A model generated the notes under the pieces. It had not been told where the DNA came from, made no database searches, and worked only from the letters and a program-made list of their open reading frames with translations. From Albidovulum sp. (GTDB taxonomy: Bacteria > Pseudomonadota > Alphaproteobacteria > Rhodobacterales > Rhodobacteraceae), in assembly GCA_015491895.1 (NCBI GenBank), contig WFVA01000120.1:1-36877 (forward strand): a stretch of DNA of 36,877 nt, written 5' to 3'. Positions 35,265 to 36,877 of this stretch are shown here, piece after piece (position 1 is the stretch's first letter; each line of letters begins with the position of its first letter). The position numbers and the translations under genes are program-made.

Positions 35265-36666
35265 GCTCAGGACCTTCCCCATCGGATGCGCCCTGGCGCA
35301 GCGTGGCGCGCAAATCGGCATCGTAGTGCATGATTCTTGCAGCGTGGTGCAAGCTGCGCTGCAGCCAACGCACGGAATCTGTATGCCGGAACACTTCCCG
35401 TATTGCGGCGTGATTTCCGGCTTCCCCCCTCAGCAATGCACGGCGATACCAGCGCAAACGCTTCCCCAGCAATGCTTCAAGGCGCTCAAGCCTGCCTGCC
35501 CCCCGTTCATCGCCTGCGCCAGCCGCCTCAGGATTGCCCCGAACACACAGGCCGGACGGGCCAGAAGCTCATCCTTCATGAGCAACAAAATCCGCCCCCT
35601 CTGCTGGCTGCGCCTGAAGAGGCTGCGCAGGTGATCGATCTCGTGGAGCAAAGCCGAATATGTCTTGCGCAGGGTTTCCTTCTCCCCCGGAGATGGCTAT
35701 CTCTGTCACGTAATCCTCCAGATCGTCGAGCGCGGTGGGAACGCGCGGTGAAAGCGCCGGTAAGGGGAAGGAACAGCGCCGTTCCGGCGAGGTTGAAACC
35801 GGTATGAAATATCATCAGCGCCGGCAGGGGGCCCGTTTCATGCGCAAGGCTCTCGAAAAGCCCCTGCGCATGGAGGACGAAGGGAAGCGCCAGCCCCCCC
35901 GTGACAAGGTTGAACAGCAGATTGGCAATAGCTGTCTGGCGCATCTGGCGGGAGCCGCCGACCGAAGCCAGAAGGGCCGTGAATGTGGTGCCCACGTTCA
36001 TGCCCACCACCATCGCCGCCGCTTCCGGCACGCCGATGAGCCCTTCCTGCAGCAGCACCAGTGCAAGGGCAACCGCGGCAGAAGAGGACTGGATAAGCGC
36101 CGTTATCACGAGCCCGGCCAGTGCCAGCTCCAGCAATTGCAGGAGGCCGCTCCCCCTGAGCGGCCCGGGCAGAAAGCCGGCAACAGCGCCACCCAGGGCG
36201 CTCTGCATGAATTCCAGCCCGATCAGGATCAAGGCCAGCCCGGCAAGAATGCGCCCCATGCGGGCAATGGCGCCATCCATGAGCAGGGAAGCCAGGCTCG
36301 CAGGCAGAAGCACGGCCAATGCAATGGTGTCCAGATCGAGTTTCAGGCCGAACAGGCTGACCAGCCATCCGGTCGCCGTTGTGCCGATAATGGCGCCATA
36401 GACAATCCCGAGCACCTGTCCGAGATTGAGCAGACCCGCCCCCACGAAACCCACTGTCATCACGGTAATCGCCGAAGATGACTGGAGGATTGCCGTTGCC
36501 AGGGCGCCGGTGAGCACGCCTTTGAGGGGGGGCGTCGTGAAACTGGCCAGAAAGCGGTGCAGGCGGGGGCCTGCCGTTTCCCGCAACGCGTGGGTCAGGA
36601 TTTCCATCCGAGGAGAAACATGCCGATTCCCCCGGCCGCGGTGAAAAGCTGCTGCGCTTGCGTCAT
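35236..36666 (-). pseudogene. Na/Pi-cotransporter family gene with at least four frameshifts
   Basis: Protein similarity to Na/Pi-cotransporters (duplicated QSSSA motifs: ILQSSSAITVMTVGF and LIQSSSAAVALAL) is split over several frames. From ATG 36666 the frame reads MTQAQQLFTAAGGIGMFLLG and then shifts at GG 36608-36609 to MEILTHALRETAG and the membrane core. A second shift near 35738-35755 leads to RVPTALDDLEDYVTEI. A third, in the run of five C at 35684-35688, leads to KETLRKTYSALLHEIDHLRS. A fourth, in six C at 35499-35504, leads to the PhoU-like end (RLERLEALLGKRLRWYRRAL, stop 35236). All others in the window are intact. Decay is likely, but assembly errors in homopolymers are possible. 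Confidence 0.75.
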
Positions 36667-36755
36667 TCGCCTTCATCCCGGCTTGCCCCGATCCGTTCCA
36701 GAATGGGCGTGCAAGGCGTTGTCGACCAGCAGGATCTTGAAACGCCCCAAATCCT

Positions 36756-36783
36756 CTTGCAAATTTCAAAGACTCGGTATACC
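36756..36783 (+). promoter_or_regulatory. Candidate tRNA-Pro promoter
   Basis: CTTGCA (36756-36761) and TATACC (36778-36783) are separated by 16 bases and end 15 bases before the mature tRNA. Fits the style of alphaproteobacterial stable-RNA promoters. Confidence 0.4.
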
Positions 36784-36798
36784 CGCCTGCTGTAGGTC

Positions 36799-36875
36799 CG
36801 GAGTGTAGCTCAGCCTGGTAGAGCACTGCCTTCGGGAGGCAGGGGCCGGAGGTTCGAATCCTCTCACTCCGACCA
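36799..36875 (+). tRNA. tRNA-Pro (anticodon CGG)
   Basis: A complete 77-base cloverleaf. The acceptor stem CGGAGTG pairs with CACTCCG, the D-arm is GCTC...GAGC, the anticodon stem CTGCC/GGCAG encloses the loop TTCGGGA with anticodon CGG, and the T-arm contains GGTTCGAATCC. Discriminator A and genome-encoded CCA follow. It decodes CCG proline codons. The window ends 2 bases later. Confidence 0.97.
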
Positions 36876-36877
36876 AT

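Noticed and set aside
36667-36826. N-terminal extension of the transporter frame up to 36826
   Set aside because: It runs into the tRNA gene and is out of frame with the true N-terminus starting at 36666; it results from the frameshift at 36608.

Overview
The window is a high-GC, gene-dense stretch of chromosome that reads as an alphaproteobacterium of the Rhodobacterales (Rhodobacteraceae-like). The supporting signs are a 391-residue EF-Tu, the gene order leuC-leuD-(membrane protein)-(endonuclease-like protein)-leuB, the block rsfS-rlmH-gpmI-envC-like-ctpA-rppH, and intergenic hairpins followed by a CCCCGGrrTATTT tail. The order-level assignment is inference from protein and gene-order resemblance; no search was run.

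Layout. 1-6.1 kb: tuf (minus strand, its stop codon lies just outside the window), a small lipoprotein, a cytochrome P450, an NlpC/P60 peptidase translationally coupled to an M17 aminopeptidase, and a small unknown protein. 6.2-9.6 kb: a beta-carbonic anhydrase, asd, and a RhlE-type DEAD-box helicase behind a long structured leader. 9.6-10 kb: a structured non-coding element with imperfect terminal inverted repeats. 10-13.6 kb: a two-domain universal stress protein coupled to a SulP anion transporter, and an MFS transporter. 14-21.2 kb (minus strand): a dipeptide/oligopeptide ABC importer (binding protein, two permeases, two ATPases) with a membrane-dipeptidase-type M19 enzyme upstream and an SDR oxidoreductase downstream, most genes overlapping by 1-4 bases. 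21.3-22.6 kb: an MltB-like lytic transglycosylase. 22.7-29.1 kb (minus strand): rsfS, rlmH, gpmI, an EnvC-like amidase activator, ctpA, rppH and a methyltransferase. 29.7-35.3 kb (plus strand): the leucine branch genes leuC, leuD and leuB with two extra genes between leuD and leuB. 35.2-36.9 kb: a Na/Pi-cotransporter gene carrying at least four frameshifts, then a complete tRNA-Pro(CGG).

Function. Three themes recur: leucine and aspartate-family amino acid synthesis (leuCDB, asd), peptidoglycan turnover and peptide recovery (MltB-like, EnvC-like, CtpA, NlpC/P60, M17, M19, peptide ABC importer), and housekeeping RNA and ribosome functions (tuf, rsfS, rlmH, rppH, helicase, tRNA).

I found no prophage, transposase, CRISPR array, toxin-antitoxin pair or defence island, and nothing I would call a new multi-gene system. 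The points most worth a second look are small. They are a 13-bp perfect inverted repeat that buries the gpmI ribosome-binding site, a concentration of frameshifts in one transporter gene in an otherwise clean window, a MITE-like structured element, an inverted repeat around a Shine-Dalgarno and a three-codon reading frame upstream of the leuD-leuB insert, and two genes whose best start appears to be CTG.
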